From positions 828,501-892,500 of the forward strand of contig PHTZ01000001.1 in NCBI GenBank assembly GCA_002813285.1: a stretch of 64,000 bases of DNA, in the 5' to 3' direction. The notes below the pieces were generated by a model that was not told where the DNA came from, searched no databases, and saw only the letters and a program-made list of their open reading frames with translations. The first letter of the stretch is position 1. The number at the start of each line of letters is the position of its first letter. Source of the stretch: Flavobacteriaceae bacterium MAR_2009_75. Its GTDB lineage: Bacteria > Bacteroidota > Bacteroidia > Flavobacteriales > Flavobacteriaceae. The translations under genes and the position numbers were made by a program. This document shows positions 1 through 8,082 of this stretch, one piece after another.

Positions 1-1
1 A

Positions 2-487
2 GAACTGACACTGGCTTTCGAACCAGGTAAGTTTTTGGTCAGTGAAGCCGGTAATTTTTTAGCAAAGGTTAATGTTGTAAAGCAAACAACCTCAACAGTC
101 TTTGCCAGTATCGATTCTGGATTCAACCATATGATAAGACCTATGTTTTACGGTTCATCGCACCGAATTGTAAATATTTCAAATCCGCAGGGTAGAGAAC
201 GCTATTATTCAGTGGTCGGTTATATATGTGAAACCGATACTTTTGCCAGCAATCGCAGGATCAATGAGATTTCTGAAGGAGATATTCTTTGTTTTAAAAA
301 TGCGGGCGCCTATTGCTTCACTATGGCCAGTAATTACAATTCTAGATTCAGACCACCCGAAGTACTTTGGCACGAAGGAAAAGCGATTCTGATACGTGAG
401 CGAGAGTCATTTGACGACCTCATCAAACACCAGGTAGATGTTAAAGACCTTTTCGCACCTAAAAAGGAAAAGGCAACTGCAAAATAA
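2..487 (+). CDS. lysA: Diaminopimelate decarboxylase, C-terminal part (5' end outside window)
   Basis: Only the last 161 residues are present; the frame is open from base 2, so the gene begins upstream of the window. The reading matches the C-terminal half of PLP-dependent diaminopimelate decarboxylase, which makes lysine from meso-diaminopimelate. Visible hallmarks are EPGKFLV near the start, the CETDTFA segment that corresponds to the conserved Cys-Glu active-site element contributed across the dimer interface, and GDILCFKNAGAYCFTMASNY with the PLP-proximal Tyr followed by FRPPEVL. The C-terminus ends in a short basic tail. The next gene starts 67 nt downstream on the same strand and may be cotranscribed. 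Identification is firm; only the truncation limits it. Confidence 0.93.
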   Translation, partial: ELTLAFEPGKFLVSEAGNFLAKVNVVKQTTSTVFASIDSGFNHMIRPMFYGSSHRIVNISNPQGRERYYSVVGYICETDTFASNRRINEISEGDILCFKNAGAYCFTMASNYNSRFRPPEVLWHEGKAILIRERESFDDLIKHQVDVKDLFAPKKEKATAK

Positions 488-554
488 AAAGCTATTATTT
501 TTCGTTAGCTTTGGTATAATTGTTGGACCAATGGTACCAAAGCTAACGAACATA

Positions 555-1091
555 ATGAAGACATCTATAACTACCCTATCTCACAGCGCCTTAACATTAA
601 TTTTATTTCTTAGCATTATATGTGTTGCTAATGCTCAAGAAGTTGAATGGTTAAGCTGGGATGAGGCTACCGAGTTGGCCACTACAGAAAAAAATCCGAA
701 GAAAATTTTTGTTGATGTTTACACCGACTGGTGTGGCTGGTGCAAAAAAATGGATAAAGACACCTTTCAAAACTCTGAAGTAGCGGCGTATATGACCGAC
801 AACTTCTATATGGTAAAATTAGATGGCGAAGGCAAAGAACCCATTGAGTTCAAAGGAAAGACCTATAAATTCGTGCCTTCGGGCAGAAAAGGGTACCATG
901 AATTGGCCGCCGCTCTTTTGCAAGGCAGGTTAAGCTACCCGACCACTATATTCTTAGATGAGGAAATGAATATGCTTTCACCCGTACCCGGATATCAAAA
1001 ACCGAAACCTTTTCTGAATATCGCACGATATTTTGGCGATAATATTTACAAGGATAAGGATTGGGAAGCCTACTCAGGAAAGGGGAAATAG
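555..1091 (+). CDS. Secreted thioredoxin-fold protein with CGWC motif
   Basis: 178 residues when started at the ATG at 555. Longer in-frame starts exist from 438, but they overlap lysA and would bury the signal peptide. Residues 1-27 form a signal peptide ending in VANA, so the protein is probably periplasmic. A thioredoxin-like fold follows with the redox motif CGWC at residues 60-63 (DWCGWCKKMD) and a cis-Pro-like SYPTTIFLDE segment. It resembles the DUF255/thioredoxin_7 proteins of Bacteroidota that reduce or rearrange periplasmic disulfides. The partner is unknown. No membrane anchor is seen beyond the signal peptide. Confidence 0.85.
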   Translation: MKTSITTLSHSALTLILFLSIICVANAQEVEWLSWDEATELATTEKNPKKIFVDVYTDWCGWCKKMDKDTFQNSEVAAYMTDNFYMVKLDGEGKEPIEFKGKTYKFVPSGRKGYHELAAALLQGRLSYPTTIFLDEEMNMLSPVPGYQKPKPFLNIARYFGDNIYKDKDWEAYSGKGK

Positions 1092-1096
1092 TATAA

Positions 1097-1531
1097 CTAA
1101 TTTTTCCGATATATCTGGGCACTACCCTCAAAACCTGGATACGTCAATATTAATGAACTTTTCTCCATGGAGAGGTATAATACCACACGATTTTCAGAAT
1201 CACAATCTTCGGGCACTAAGTAGTTATCAAAAGTAAACTGTGTTATTATAGTATCGTTAATTACATAAGCCCCAGAAGTATTCTCTTCTGTAGAAGTGTC
1301 ATTATAACATAAATTTCCATTTGACTTGAAAGTACCATCCTCAAAAAACATAATTTGTTTTTCACTATCTACCTTTTCAAAACCACGACTACTTCCATCG
1401 CCAGGCCTTCGCTCGACCAAAAGCCATGTGCCCTTTAATTCCGGATGTTCCAAGTCCACTTCATCGTCATTATCCGAACACGAAACAACAAGAAGAAGCA
1501 ATGAGAAAATAACAGTATTCAGCTTTTTCAT
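1097..1531 (-). CDS. Lipocalin-like lipoprotein of unknown function
   Basis: 144 residues. The N-terminus is a lipoprotein signal with the lipobox VVSC (Cys18) followed by an acidic SDNDDEVD linker, so it should be lipid-anchored. The rest (HPELKGTWLL..., then a series of short strands) looks like the small lipocalin-like/META-type barrels common as orphan lipoproteins in Flavobacteriaceae. Four further Cys are not conserved in any pattern I recognise. It converges with the thioredoxin gene with only 5 nt between stops, so the two genes have no separate terminator. Function is not known. Confidence 0.7.
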   Translation of the reverse strand: MKKLNTVIFSLLLLVVSCSDNDDEVDLEHPELKGTWLLVERRPGDGSSRGFEKVDSEKQIMFFEDGTFKSNGNLCYNDTSTEENTSGAYVINDTIITQFTFDNYLVPEDCDSENRVVLYLSMEKSSLILTYPGFEGSAQIYRKN

Positions 1532-1583
1532 AACACCCCTTTATTATTTAGATGTAAGTTCGATAATTAGGTTGCGTTAAAAT

Positions 1584-3056
1584 CTACCTACTATAATTTG
1601 GCGACTCTTTGGTGATGGTAACATCATGCGGGTGACTTTCAGCAATACCACTAGAAGTAATTTTAACGAACTTTCCTTTTTCTTTTAAGTCTTCAATATC
1701 TTTCGCTCCACAATAACCCATTCCGGCACGTAATCCACCTATAAACTGGTGAATACTTTCATAAAGTTCACCTTTATACGGTACACGACCCACAATGCCT
1801 TCAGGCACCAGTTTTTTGATATCGTCTTCCACATCTTGAAAGTAACGATCCTTGCTGCCCTCTTTCATGGCTTCAACTGATCCCATGCCACGATACGACT
1901 TGAATTTTCGGCCTTCATAAATAATCGTTTCCCCGGGAGATTCTTTGGTACCTGCCAGAAGTGATCCTAACATGACCGTATCTGCACCTGCAGCAATCGC
2001 TTTAGGGATATCACCTGTATATCTAATACCACCGTCTGCAATTACAGGAACTCCTGTTCCTTTTATGGCCGAAGCGACTTCAAGAACAGCTGAAAATTGT
2101 GGAAACCCAACACCGGCAACTACTCTGGTTGTACAGATTGAACCAGGCCCTATACCTACTTTAACAGCATCAGCGCCTGCCTCGACCAAATATTTGGCGG
2201 CCTCGGCCGTCGCAATATTCCCTACTATAACTTCAAGATCAGGGAATTTTTTCTTTACTTCTTTCAGTACATTGACAACACCCCGGGTATGGCCATGGGC
2301 AGTATCAATAACAACGGCATCTACCCCAGCTTCAACCAAGGCTTCTGCCCTATCGACGGCATCTGGCGTCACCCCAATAGCAGCGGCGACACGTAATCGA
2401 CCATATTGATCCTTATTGGCACTTGGCTTTAAGGTTAACTTCGTAATATCCCTAAAAGTTATGAGTCCGACCAAGGTATAATCCTTATCAACTACAGGAA
2501 GTTTTTCAATCTTATTCTCTTGAAGAATATCTTCAGCTTGCTCCAATGAAGTTCCTTCACCTACAGTAACCAAGTTCTCAGAGGTCATAACTTCAGAAAT
2601 AGGCCTTTCATTGTTTTTTTCAAAGCGAAGGTCGCGATTGGTTACTATGCCCAAAAGTTTACCTTGATCATCAACGATAGGAATACCCCCTATACTAAAC
2701 TCTTTCATGCTAGCCTTCGCATCTTTGACCTTACTGTCTAAGGGCAAAGTAACAGGGTCCAAGATCATGCCACTCTCCGCTCGTTTTACCTTACGCACCT
2801 TGATAGCTTGCTGGTCGATAGTCATATTCTTATGCAGTACCCCGATACCCCCTTCTTGGGCAATGGCGATTGCCATTCTTGATTCCGTAACCGTATCCAT
2901 AGCAGCGGATACCACTGGCACATTGATAGTGATGTTACGAGTAAATTTGGTTTGAATGTTCACTTCTCTAGGAAGCACTTCAGAATAGGACGGTACTAGC
3001 AGTACATCGTCATAAGTAAGACCTTCTCCGAGTATTTTGTTAAGGTGGGCTTGCAT
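1584..3056 (-). CDS. guaB: Inosine-5'-monophosphate dehydrogenase
   Basis: 490 residues from the ATG at 3056. An upstream in-frame TTG at 3083 lies inside the -7 promoter box, so it cannot be the start. IMPDH oxidises IMP to XMP with NAD+, the committed step to GMP. The TIM barrel begins [17 protein letters not shown]. Two CBS domains are inserted at roughly residues 95-215 ([28 protein letters not shown]). The catalytic loop [17 protein letters not shown] carries the nucleophilic Cys. The IMP-binding YRGMGS segment and the [11 protein letters not shown] flap follow. All key elements are present. It appears monocistronic on the minus strand. Confidence 0.97.
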   Translation of the reverse strand: MQAHLNKILGEGLTYDDVLLVPSYSEVLPREVNIQTKFTRNITINVPVVSAAMDTVTESRMAIAIAQEGGIGVLHKNMTIDQQAIKVRKVKRAESGMILDPVTLPLDSKVKDAKASMKEFSIGGIPIVDDQGKLLGIVTNRDLRFEKNNERPISEVMTSENLVTVGEGTSLEQAEDILQENKIEKLPVVDKDYTLVGLITFRDITKLTLKPSANKDQYGRLRVAAAIGVTPDAVDRAEALVEAGVDAVVIDTAHGHTRGVVNVLKEVKKKFPDLEVIVGNIATAEAAKYLVEAGADAVKVGIGPGSICTTRVVAGVGFPQFSAVLEVASAIKGTGVPVIADGGIRYTGDIPKAIAAGADTVMLGSLLAGTKESPGETIIYEGRKFKSYRGMGSVEAMKEGSKDRYFQDVEDDIKKLVPEGIVGRVPYKGELYESIHQFIGGLRAGMGYCGAKDIEDLKEKGKFVKITSSGIAESHPHDVTITKESPNYSR

Positions 3057-3080
3057 AGCAATTAAGGATTTAATTGCGTG

Positions 3081-3088
3081 CAAATGTA
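3081..3088 (-). promoter_or_regulatory. guaB -7 promoter box TACATTTG
   Basis: Reads TACATTTG on the minus strand, an exact fit to the Bacteroidota TAnnTTTG -7 element, 25 nt upstream of the guaB ATG. A convincing TTG -33 element is not visible. The implied leader is about 18 nt. Confidence 0.6.
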
Positions 3089-3336
3089 GTGAATTTAATT
3101 GGTAATTCTATAGGTGTTCAGACCGTCTGAATTAGTTTGGAAATTTCTTTTTAAAATAACCGAAAACAGTGAAGAGTATGGTCGATAGAACTCAGTAATA
3201 ACTTTTGGACTTACTTAAAATAAAGCGATATGTAAAAATTGCTCAGAGGCAATAAGTTTTTAAAGGTTTATCCAATTGATTATCTCAACCCATAACTCAG
3301 AAATAGCTATATCATTCTCATGCAAAAAAAAGCAAA

Positions 3337-3363
3337 AAAAATCGGCTATATAAAGCCGATTTT
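3337..3363 (-). terminator. Intrinsic terminator of the Cys-rich small gene
   Basis: Perfect 10-bp stem AAAATCGGCT/AGCCGATTTT with a 7-nt loop. On the minus strand it is followed by a T tract (TTTTTTTTGC and a second T run). It lies 22 nt past the stop of the gene ending at 3385. Confidence 0.85.
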
Positions 3364-3384
3364 ATTACTTATTTGCTTTGTTAA

Positions 3385-3633
3385 TTATGCATTTGCATTC
3401 TGCGGGGCCCAATGAGCACACGACATACCAGGAGCCGCTTTTTGCGGGTTGGCACAATCACTGGTTTCATATCTCGCACAGCTAACGCAATTTTCTTTAT
3501 CTTTGAGTGCGACTTTCATCTCAAAACTATCGCAAGTGTAACTACTGCCTACTTTTACACCATGAACCTTGCATACGTTGCTTTCTACTAAATTCTCGCA
3601 GTTACCACAACTATTTCCTAATCTTATAGACAT
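3385..3633 (-). CDS. Small Cys-rich protein with duplicated CxxC-x(7-8)-C-x(11-12)-C motif
   Basis: 82 residues with eight Cys at 9, 12, 21, 34 and 49, 52, 60, 72. The two quartets have nearly the same spacing (CxxC-x8-C-x12-C and CxxC-x7-C-x11-C), so this looks like an internal duplication giving two four-Cys metal sites, either zinc or iron-sulfur. No signal peptide is present, so it is probably cytoplasmic. I do not recognise the family. Its promoter has a good TTG-N20-TAACTTTG match, and one copy of the iron-box-like palindrome (3721-3741) lies just upstream, which ties it to the adjacent siderophore island. A terminator follows the gene, so it is monocistronic. Confidence 0.8.
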   Translation of the reverse strand: MSIRLGNSCGNCENLVESNVCKVHGVKVGSSYTCDSFEMKVALKDKENCVSCARYETSDCANPQKAAPGMSCAHWAPQNANA

Positions 3634-3662
3634 AACTTCTTTCTTTTTAAATTAAACTTACT

Positions 3663-3693
3663 CAAAGTTAAAGAGCCACATTCTTAGAAACAA
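3663..3693 (-). promoter_or_regulatory. Promoter of the Cys-rich gene
   Basis: On the minus strand TTG (3693-3691), 20-nt spacer, then TAACTTTG (3670-3663): a full Bacteroidota-type promoter. The predicted leader is about 23 nt before the ATG at 3633. Confidence 0.6.
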
Positions 3694-3720
3694 TATAAAT
3701 AACTGATAATCAATTATTTA

Positions 3721-3741
3721 TATTTAGATTGATTTAAAATT
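3721..3741. promoter_or_regulatory. Iron-box-like palindrome, copy 1
   Basis: A 21-nt imperfect palindrome whose core TATTTAGATTGATT is identical to copy 3 and differs at one base from copy 2. It sits about 28 nt upstream of the -33 element of the Cys-rich gene promoter. The link to iron is inferred from the genes it accompanies. Confidence 0.55.
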
Positions 3742-3826
3742 GAACCATACTTTCAGAAGTTTGGTTTTATCTAAAATAGCCTTATTCCCCAATAATGGTC
3801 GATATAGATTATTATATTTCAAGACG

Positions 3827-4990
3827 TTACGAAACTGTACTTGATGCCCATTTGGGTGTCTTTTTTTTGCTTTTATACTTGCGACCATACCATAATAAAG
3901 TACCGGTAACGGGGAGACTTGCAATAATCAAGCTCGTTAAAAAGGCAATTATTTTGCCAATTATACCACCAATAGATCCTATATGTATATCATAATTCAT
4001 CCGAATCAATTTATCGGCGAACTTGGCATCATCGTATTTACCATAAATACCATTGGTCTCGATTTCTTCTAAGGTGTACTGGTCAAAAAATCGATAGTCG
4101 TTATCATAATATAAACCCTCACTATGCGCCACCTCTACATAAATACTTGTTGAATCGGTCGCTGGGTAATGAACCTCATAATTTAGGGCATTCGGCGAAT
4201 CTTCCCTTAGAAGAGGTATTAATCGATCAATAGGTAATACATCTATTTCAATGGTCTCTGCAGTATTTATATTATTTGGAATATAAAATTCAGCACGCTT
4301 TTCACCACCTATCGCCTTGTAAAAGCCATAATAAAACCAATTAAAAGCCATAACAGATCCCGTAAAAGCCAATACTAATGCCAAACTGTAAACATAGAAA
4401 CCGACTATAGAATGTAAGTCGAAGTTCTTTCGTTTCCATCGCGTACCGGGCTTCCACTTAAATCTAAGTCTTTGTTTTAGATTTGATTTTTTCTTAGGCC
4501 ACCACAGAATTAAGCCCGAAACGAGAATAAGCATGAAGAGCAATATCGAAATGGAAACTACTTGCTCCCCTATTTCCGGCGGAAGCCAAAGTCTAACATG
4601 TCCTTTCAAAATAAAGGCAAAAAAACCGCTTAAATGGTCTTTTATATGCAATACCTCACCAGAATAAGGGTTGAGGAAAACGCTAAAGTAAAACTCTGGC
4701 TCTATCTCATAGAATATGACTTCGACCGCCTCATCGCGTTTTCCATAAAGTGCACCGTGAATATGTTTCTGAGGGAAAACGACTTTGGCTAAATCGTGGG
4801 CTTCCGTAACAGTAATGAAGTTCTCTTCTTGAGGAGTCACTTTATCGTAATCAACATACAACGATTCTATTTCCTCTCTAAATACCCAAAAGCAACCAGT
4901 AATACTTACGATAAAAACTACTAGACCGGTAGCAATACCTAAAATTCTATGTATTGTCAAAAGCTTCTTTCGCAACTCTCCTTTTACCAT
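3827..4990 (-). CDS. PepSY-associated transmembrane protein, probable ferric-siderophore reductase-type
   Basis: 387 residues. It belongs to the PepSY_TM family (PiuB/FoxB-like), inner-membrane proteins next to siderophore receptors; FoxB-type members help release iron by reduction. Four hydrophobic segments are visible near residues 14-37, 145-165, 195-217 and 340-365. The typical IHRILG motif precedes TM1, and HIGSIGG precedes the last helix. A periplasmic PepSY-like region lies between. Membrane His residues in TM1 and the HIG motif are candidates for heme or metal contacts. It follows the TonB receptor by 75 nt and also has its own promoter, so it can be expressed with the receptor or alone. 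Confidence 0.85.
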   Translation of the reverse strand: MVKGELRKKLLTIHRILGIATGLVVFIVSITGCFWVFREEIESLYVDYDKVTPQEENFITVTEAHDLAKVVFPQKHIHGALYGKRDEAVEVIFYEIEPEFYFSVFLNPYSGEVLHIKDHLSGFFAFILKGHVRLWLPPEIGEQVVSISILLFMLILVSGLILWWPKKKSNLKQRLRFKWKPGTRWKRKNFDLHSIVGFYVYSLALVLAFTGSVMAFNWFYYGFYKAIGGEKRAEFYIPNNINTAETIEIDVLPIDRLIPLLREDSPNALNYEVHYPATDSTSIYVEVAHSEGLYYDNDYRFFDQYTLEEIETNGIYGKYDDAKFADKLIRMNYDIHIGSIGGIIGKIIAFLTSLIIASLPVTGTLLWYGRKYKSKKKTPKWASSTVS

Positions 4991-5003
4991 TGATTTAATC
5001 TTT

Positions 5004-5031
5004 CAAACTTAACTATTGTCGAATTGATCAA
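5004..5031 (-). promoter_or_regulatory. Promoter of the PepSY membrane protein gene
   Basis: Minus strand TTG (5031-5029), 17-nt spacer, TAAGTTTG (5011-5004), a full match to the Bacteroidota consensus. The leader would be only about 8 nt. Confidence 0.55.
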
Positions 5032-5065
5032 TAAACACGCATAGATAACCATAAATATCGACCCT

Positions 5066-7498
5066 CTAAAATCGATAGGTGAAATTAGCATAAAGTGCCC
5101 TCGGCATCTGCGGATTTATAGTCGACCAACCTTTATAATATTCTTCGTTCAATGCATTGTCCAATTTAAGGGCAATACGATATTTGGCCGCTTCGTAAAA
5201 AACCGAGGCATTGGCAATAGTATACCCAGGCAGGATAAACTTACCTATTACAGCACTATCGTAAACCGCTCTTTCACTGGCGCTGTTGGCCCCTATACCA
5301 AAACCGAATCCTTCGAGGTTACCGGTATGAAAGCGGTAATTCGCCCAAGCGTTGAACAAGTTTTTAGGCCCAGCGTCAGAAGGCCTTCTTCCCTCCTCTG
5401 CATAAGAACTGAACTCTAAACCTTGGATAACCTCACTATCGTTATAACTGTAGCCAGCTCTTATGTTCAAGCCTTTTATAGGGTTGGCGTTCACTTCTAT
5501 TTCGAAGCCCTTACTTCGTACTTCGCCGCCCTGAACTTGACTGAACGGTGTTTCACCAGGTATAACCCTATCCTTCACATTAATGTCATAATAACTGACT
5601 ACCGAATTCAACCTTCCATTGAAAAAATTGGTCTTAAAGCCCAATTCTATTTGATTCGCCTGTTCAGGATCAAAGGTCTGTAAGGTCTGAGCTCCAGCAG
5701 ACGGGTCACCAACCAATTGTGGAGCTACATTCGTAAAACCGTTTTGATAATTCGCGAATACTGAAAGCTTGTTCAAAATGGGTTGGTATAGCAAACCGAA
5801 TTTAGGCGCAAAAGCCGTTTGGTCAAAATCATCTTCGGTATTGTTTAAATCACCCTCATTGTCAAAGAAATCTAATCGAAGCCCGGCCATTGCAGATAGT
5901 GAAGGTGTTATATTCAATACATCTGAAACATAAGCACTATAAATATGTGTTTTTGATTTTATATTGCTTACCGGCTGATTTTGCAACGCAGCATCAACCG
6001 CAGAAGCTGATAGTGGATAGGCATCTTCCTCTACCTCTGCCGTAAAGGGATTATCCCCATTAGATCCGCCGGAAGGTGTAACATTGCCATAAAACGCATA
6101 ACCGGTATCGTTATTCGTACTTGTAGCATTATAATAATCGATGCCGAAAACTATTCTATTTCTTAACCCGGCCAACTTAAAATCACCAATGAAGTTCTGT
6201 TGAATATCAGTTGTTTGGGTGTTTGAATTTTGCTTGTTAATATAGCGCGTAAACGTATTATCGCCTAAGGTCAAAAAATCAAATAAATAGCTATAATATC
6301 CTCTTGTAGAGGTAGAACTTTTAGAAAGTATGGTTTGTGATTGCCAAGTATCCGATAGTTTGTAATCCATTTCGATACGGTAGTTTTGGGTCGGATTCTC
6401 CAAAGTCAAATCATTACTTGTAAAGGACAACTTGTTGTTATAGCCTAACTCATGTAAGTTGGAAGCTTCTGTTGCGGCACTTCTGTTCAGAAACAGAAAG
6501 GTCGGGTTGGTTTGCTCGGCGGTAGTGATTTCTCCGTAAAACGAAAAGGATAGGCGATCGTTCACCTGATAGGATAATGATGGAGCTACGAAAAAAGATT
6601 TTTTGAAGCCGGCATCTTGAAAACTCTGTTGCGTAGAATAAGCAGTATTCAATCTGAAATAGATATTGTTCTTCTTATCTAAAGGAGTATTAAAATCTCC
6701 ACTTATTTGATTAAATCCGTATGTTCCAGAGGTAAATGAAAGTTCACCTCCAAAACCGATATATGGTTTTTTGGTGACCACGTTAATCAAACCTCCGTAC
6801 GAAGTTACCGCGTTACCGAACAAAGTGGCCGAAGGCCCCTTTACTACTTCAATCCGCTCAATGTTAGCTGCATTGATGGTTCCGTTAGTAAGACCGGGAA
6901 TACCGTTTACCAATTGTGGCTGAACCGAAAATCCGCGTAAGGAATAGTAGCCGGCACCATCGCCGCCCCTTCCGGTAGACGTCCATAGTTTTTCGACTCC
7001 TACGGCATTTTTGAGCGCATCTTCGAAAGTTGTCGCTACTTGAGATTTAAGTAAATCTGTTGTTATAGTACTATAGACCTGGGTATTTTCTAAATCTCTT
7101 AACGGCATTTTAGAAACATATGCGGTATTCTTTCGTGCGAATTTGTTGATGCGTTCACCCTCGACCACAACTTCTCTTAAAATCTCATTACCCTCATAGA
7201 GGGTGATGCCTCCCAAGTCTACATTGTCGTTACTGTTTACTTCGAAATCGACATTTTTGGTTCTAAACCCAAGATAAGAGATTGATAAGGTGTGCGTACC
7301 AGAAGTTATCTGTTTAAGTTCAAATTGACCCTTTTCGTCAGTCTGAACTCCCTTTGAAGAGTTCTTGATCAAAACATTGACCCCGAATAAAGGTTCTCCT
7401 AAGTTGTCGGTGACAGTGCCTCTTATTGACTGTGCCTTCATAGAGGTTAAACTTGCGAAAAGCATCATCGCTATCGCGGCGGTAAGCTTGTAATTCAT
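5066..7498 (-). CDS. TonB-dependent siderophore receptor
   Basis: 810 residues from the ATG at 7498; the longer frame to 7579 overlaps the preceding gene and lacks a signal at its start. Order: signal peptide 1-22 (ending SMKAQ), carboxypeptidase-regulatory-like domain at about 25-105 (IRGTVTDNLGEPLFGVNV), TonB plug at about 130-240 (GGDGAGYYSLRGFSVQPQLVNG, GPSATLFGN), then a 22-strand barrel ending YRF, the usual outer-membrane terminal Phe. The plug and barrel match the TonB siderophore receptor class rather than SusC. It starts 34 nt after the small Cys-motif gene ending at 7533, so the two form an operon continuing toward the PepSY gene. The siderophore cannot be deduced. Confidence 0.92.
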   Translation of the reverse strand: MNYKLTAAIAMMLFASLTSMKAQSIRGTVTDNLGEPLFGVNVLIKNSSKGVQTDEKGQFELKQITSGTHTLSISYLGFRTKNVDFEVNSNDNVDLGGITLYEGNEILREVVVEGERINKFARKNTAYVSKMPLRDLENTQVYSTITTDLLKSQVATTFEDALKNAVGVEKLWTSTGRGGDGAGYYSLRGFSVQPQLVNGIPGLTNGTINAANIERIEVVKGPSATLFGNAVTSYGGLINVVTKKPYIGFGGELSFTSGTYGFNQISGDFNTPLDKKNNIYFRLNTAYSTQQSFQDAGFKKSFFVAPSLSYQVNDRLSFSFYGEITTAEQTNPTFLFLNRSAATEASNLHELGYNNKLSFTSNDLTLENPTQNYRIEMDYKLSDTWQSQTILSKSSTSTRGYYSYLFDFLTLGDNTFTRYINKQNSNTQTTDIQQNFIGDFKLAGLRNRIVFGIDYYNATSTNNDTGYAFYGNVTPSGGSNGDNPFTAEVEEDAYPLSASAVDAALQNQPVSNIKSKTHIYSAYVSDVLNITPSLSAMAGLRLDFFDNEGDLNNTEDDFDQTAFAPKFGLLYQPILNKLSVFANYQNGFTNVAPQLVGDPSAGAQTLQTFDPEQANQIELGFKTNFFNGRLNSVVSYYDINVKDRVIPGETPFSQVQGGEVRSKGFEIEVNANPIKGLNIRAGYSYNDSEVIQGLEFSSYAEEGRRPSDAGPKNLFNAWANYRFHTGNLEGFGFGIGANSASERAVYDSAVIGKFILPGYTIANASVFYEAAKYRIALKLDNALNEEYYKGWSTINPQMPRALYANFTYRF

Positions 7499-7532
7499 TC
7501 TTAAATTAATTTGAAATTGTAAATTGGTTGTG

Positions 7533-7871
7533 TTAATTAATTTTGTATTTCCTAAGGGTATCATCCATACCCAAGACAAATTGAGTGCCTTTGACCAAGT
7601 CTTCCATTTCTTCTAGAATAGGATCGGTAACTTTTAAACAGATATCTACCAAAGGGTTCGTGCACCAGATCTTATTGCATTTGCCCCCGTTACAATTGGC
7701 GCACATACAAGGTTTATCTGAATCTTGAATGATATTCAAAAAATGTGATAGGTCTGTTTCTGACATAAAAATGCCAATAGTATCTACAATTAACTGTAGT
7801 CTACATTCATTGTTCGGGGCATCGAAAACTTTGTAAAAAGCCCCGTAATTGTTTCCGTATATAAGCTCCAT
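7533..7871 (-). CDS. Small Cys-motif protein, paralogue of the divergent gene at 8083
   Basis: 112 residues, no signal peptide, not a family I can name with confidence. It shares a pattern with the protein encoded at 8083-8439: LIYxNNxG at the N-terminus, a Cys followed by QL and GxFxS about residues 23-37, a central Cys cluster (CMCANCNGGKCNKIWC) and a C-terminal LVxGTxFxLG. The central cluster has five Cys here against three in the paralogue, suggesting a metal site. It is the first gene of the siderophore-receptor operon and lies behind two iron-box-like palindromes and a leader terminator. A role in iron sensing, storage or receptor regulation is possible but unproven. Confidence 0.8.
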   Translation of the reverse strand: MELIYGNNYGAFYKVFDAPNNECRLQLIVDTIGIFMSETDLSHFLNIIQDSDKPCMCANCNGGKCNKIWCTNPLVDICLKVTDPILEEMEDLVKGTQFVLGMDDTLRKYKIN

Positions 7872-7889
7872 AAGTACATTGATGATTTT

Positions 7890-7927
7890 AAAAAAAGCCG
7901 GGGACCAAACCTAGAAAGACCCCCGGC
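7890..7927 (-). terminator. Leader hairpin with U-tract upstream of the siderophore operon
   Basis: On the minus strand a 7-bp GC-only stem GCCGGGG/CCCCGGC with a 17-nt loop is followed directly by seven T. It has the form of an intrinsic terminator but lies before the first gene of the operon (ATG at 7871) and after its operators. It may be an attenuator, or end a very short leader RNA. Confidence 0.6.
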
Positions 7928-7974
7928 CAAACTAACTCAAACTGTAAGATAAATTCGGAAGCTACCTAACATTT

Positions 7975-7995
7975 TATTTAGAATGATTCCGAATA
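7975..7995. promoter_or_regulatory. Iron-box-like palindrome, copy 2
   Basis: 21-nt site beginning TATTTAGAATGATT and ending GAATA, the most symmetric of the three copies (arms TATT...AATA around AATGATT). It lies in the divergent promoter region, on the side of the siderophore-receptor operon. The core differs from copies 1 and 3 at one position. Confidence 0.6.
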
Positions 7996-8015
7996 GCAAT
8001 GCGAATATATAAGTT

Positions 8016-8036
8016 TATTTTTAATCAATCTAAATA
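8016..8036. promoter_or_regulatory. Iron-box-like palindrome, copy 3
   Basis: On the minus strand the core reads TATTTAGATTGATT, identical to copy 1. It covers the -33 region of the promoter for the gene at 8083, which suits a repressor site. Its centre is 41 bp, about four helical turns, from that of copy 2. Confidence 0.6.
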
Positions 8037-8043
8037 AAGTTAT

Positions 8044-8051
8044 TATTTTTG
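8044..8051 (+). promoter_or_regulatory. -7 box TATTTTTG of the gene at 8083
   Basis: Exact TAnnTTTG match 31 nt before the ATG. Copy 3 of the palindrome ends 8 nt upstream and replaces any visible TTG at -33. Confidence 0.5.
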
Positions 8052-8082
8052 AGATTGAACATCACAAAATATTTTAGGTTTT

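Larger units (their letters stand above)
3057..3384. other. Intergenic region between guaB and the Cys-rich gene
   Basis: About 330 nt without a supportable gene. It holds the guaB promoter at its left end and the terminator at 3337-3363 at its right end. The middle is AT-rich and shows no open frame, repeat or RNA that I could recognise. Confidence 0.5.

Noticed and set aside
1945-2409. 154-aa plus-strand open frame opposite guaB
   Set aside because: Antisense to a conserved enzyme; low-complexity Ala/Thr/Pro composition from codon mirroring.
3724-3924. 66-aa minus-strand open frame near the PepSY gene
   Set aside because: It overlaps the end of the PepSY gene in another frame, has no family features, and covers the iron-box-like site.
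7904-7920. TAGGTTTG on the minus strand (7913-7906) as the promoter of the siderophore operon
   Set aside because: The box matches TAnnTTTG but lies inside the loop of the leader hairpin, with no TTG at proper spacing. Also not accepted: TACAGTTTG at 7938-7946, which has one extra spacer base.
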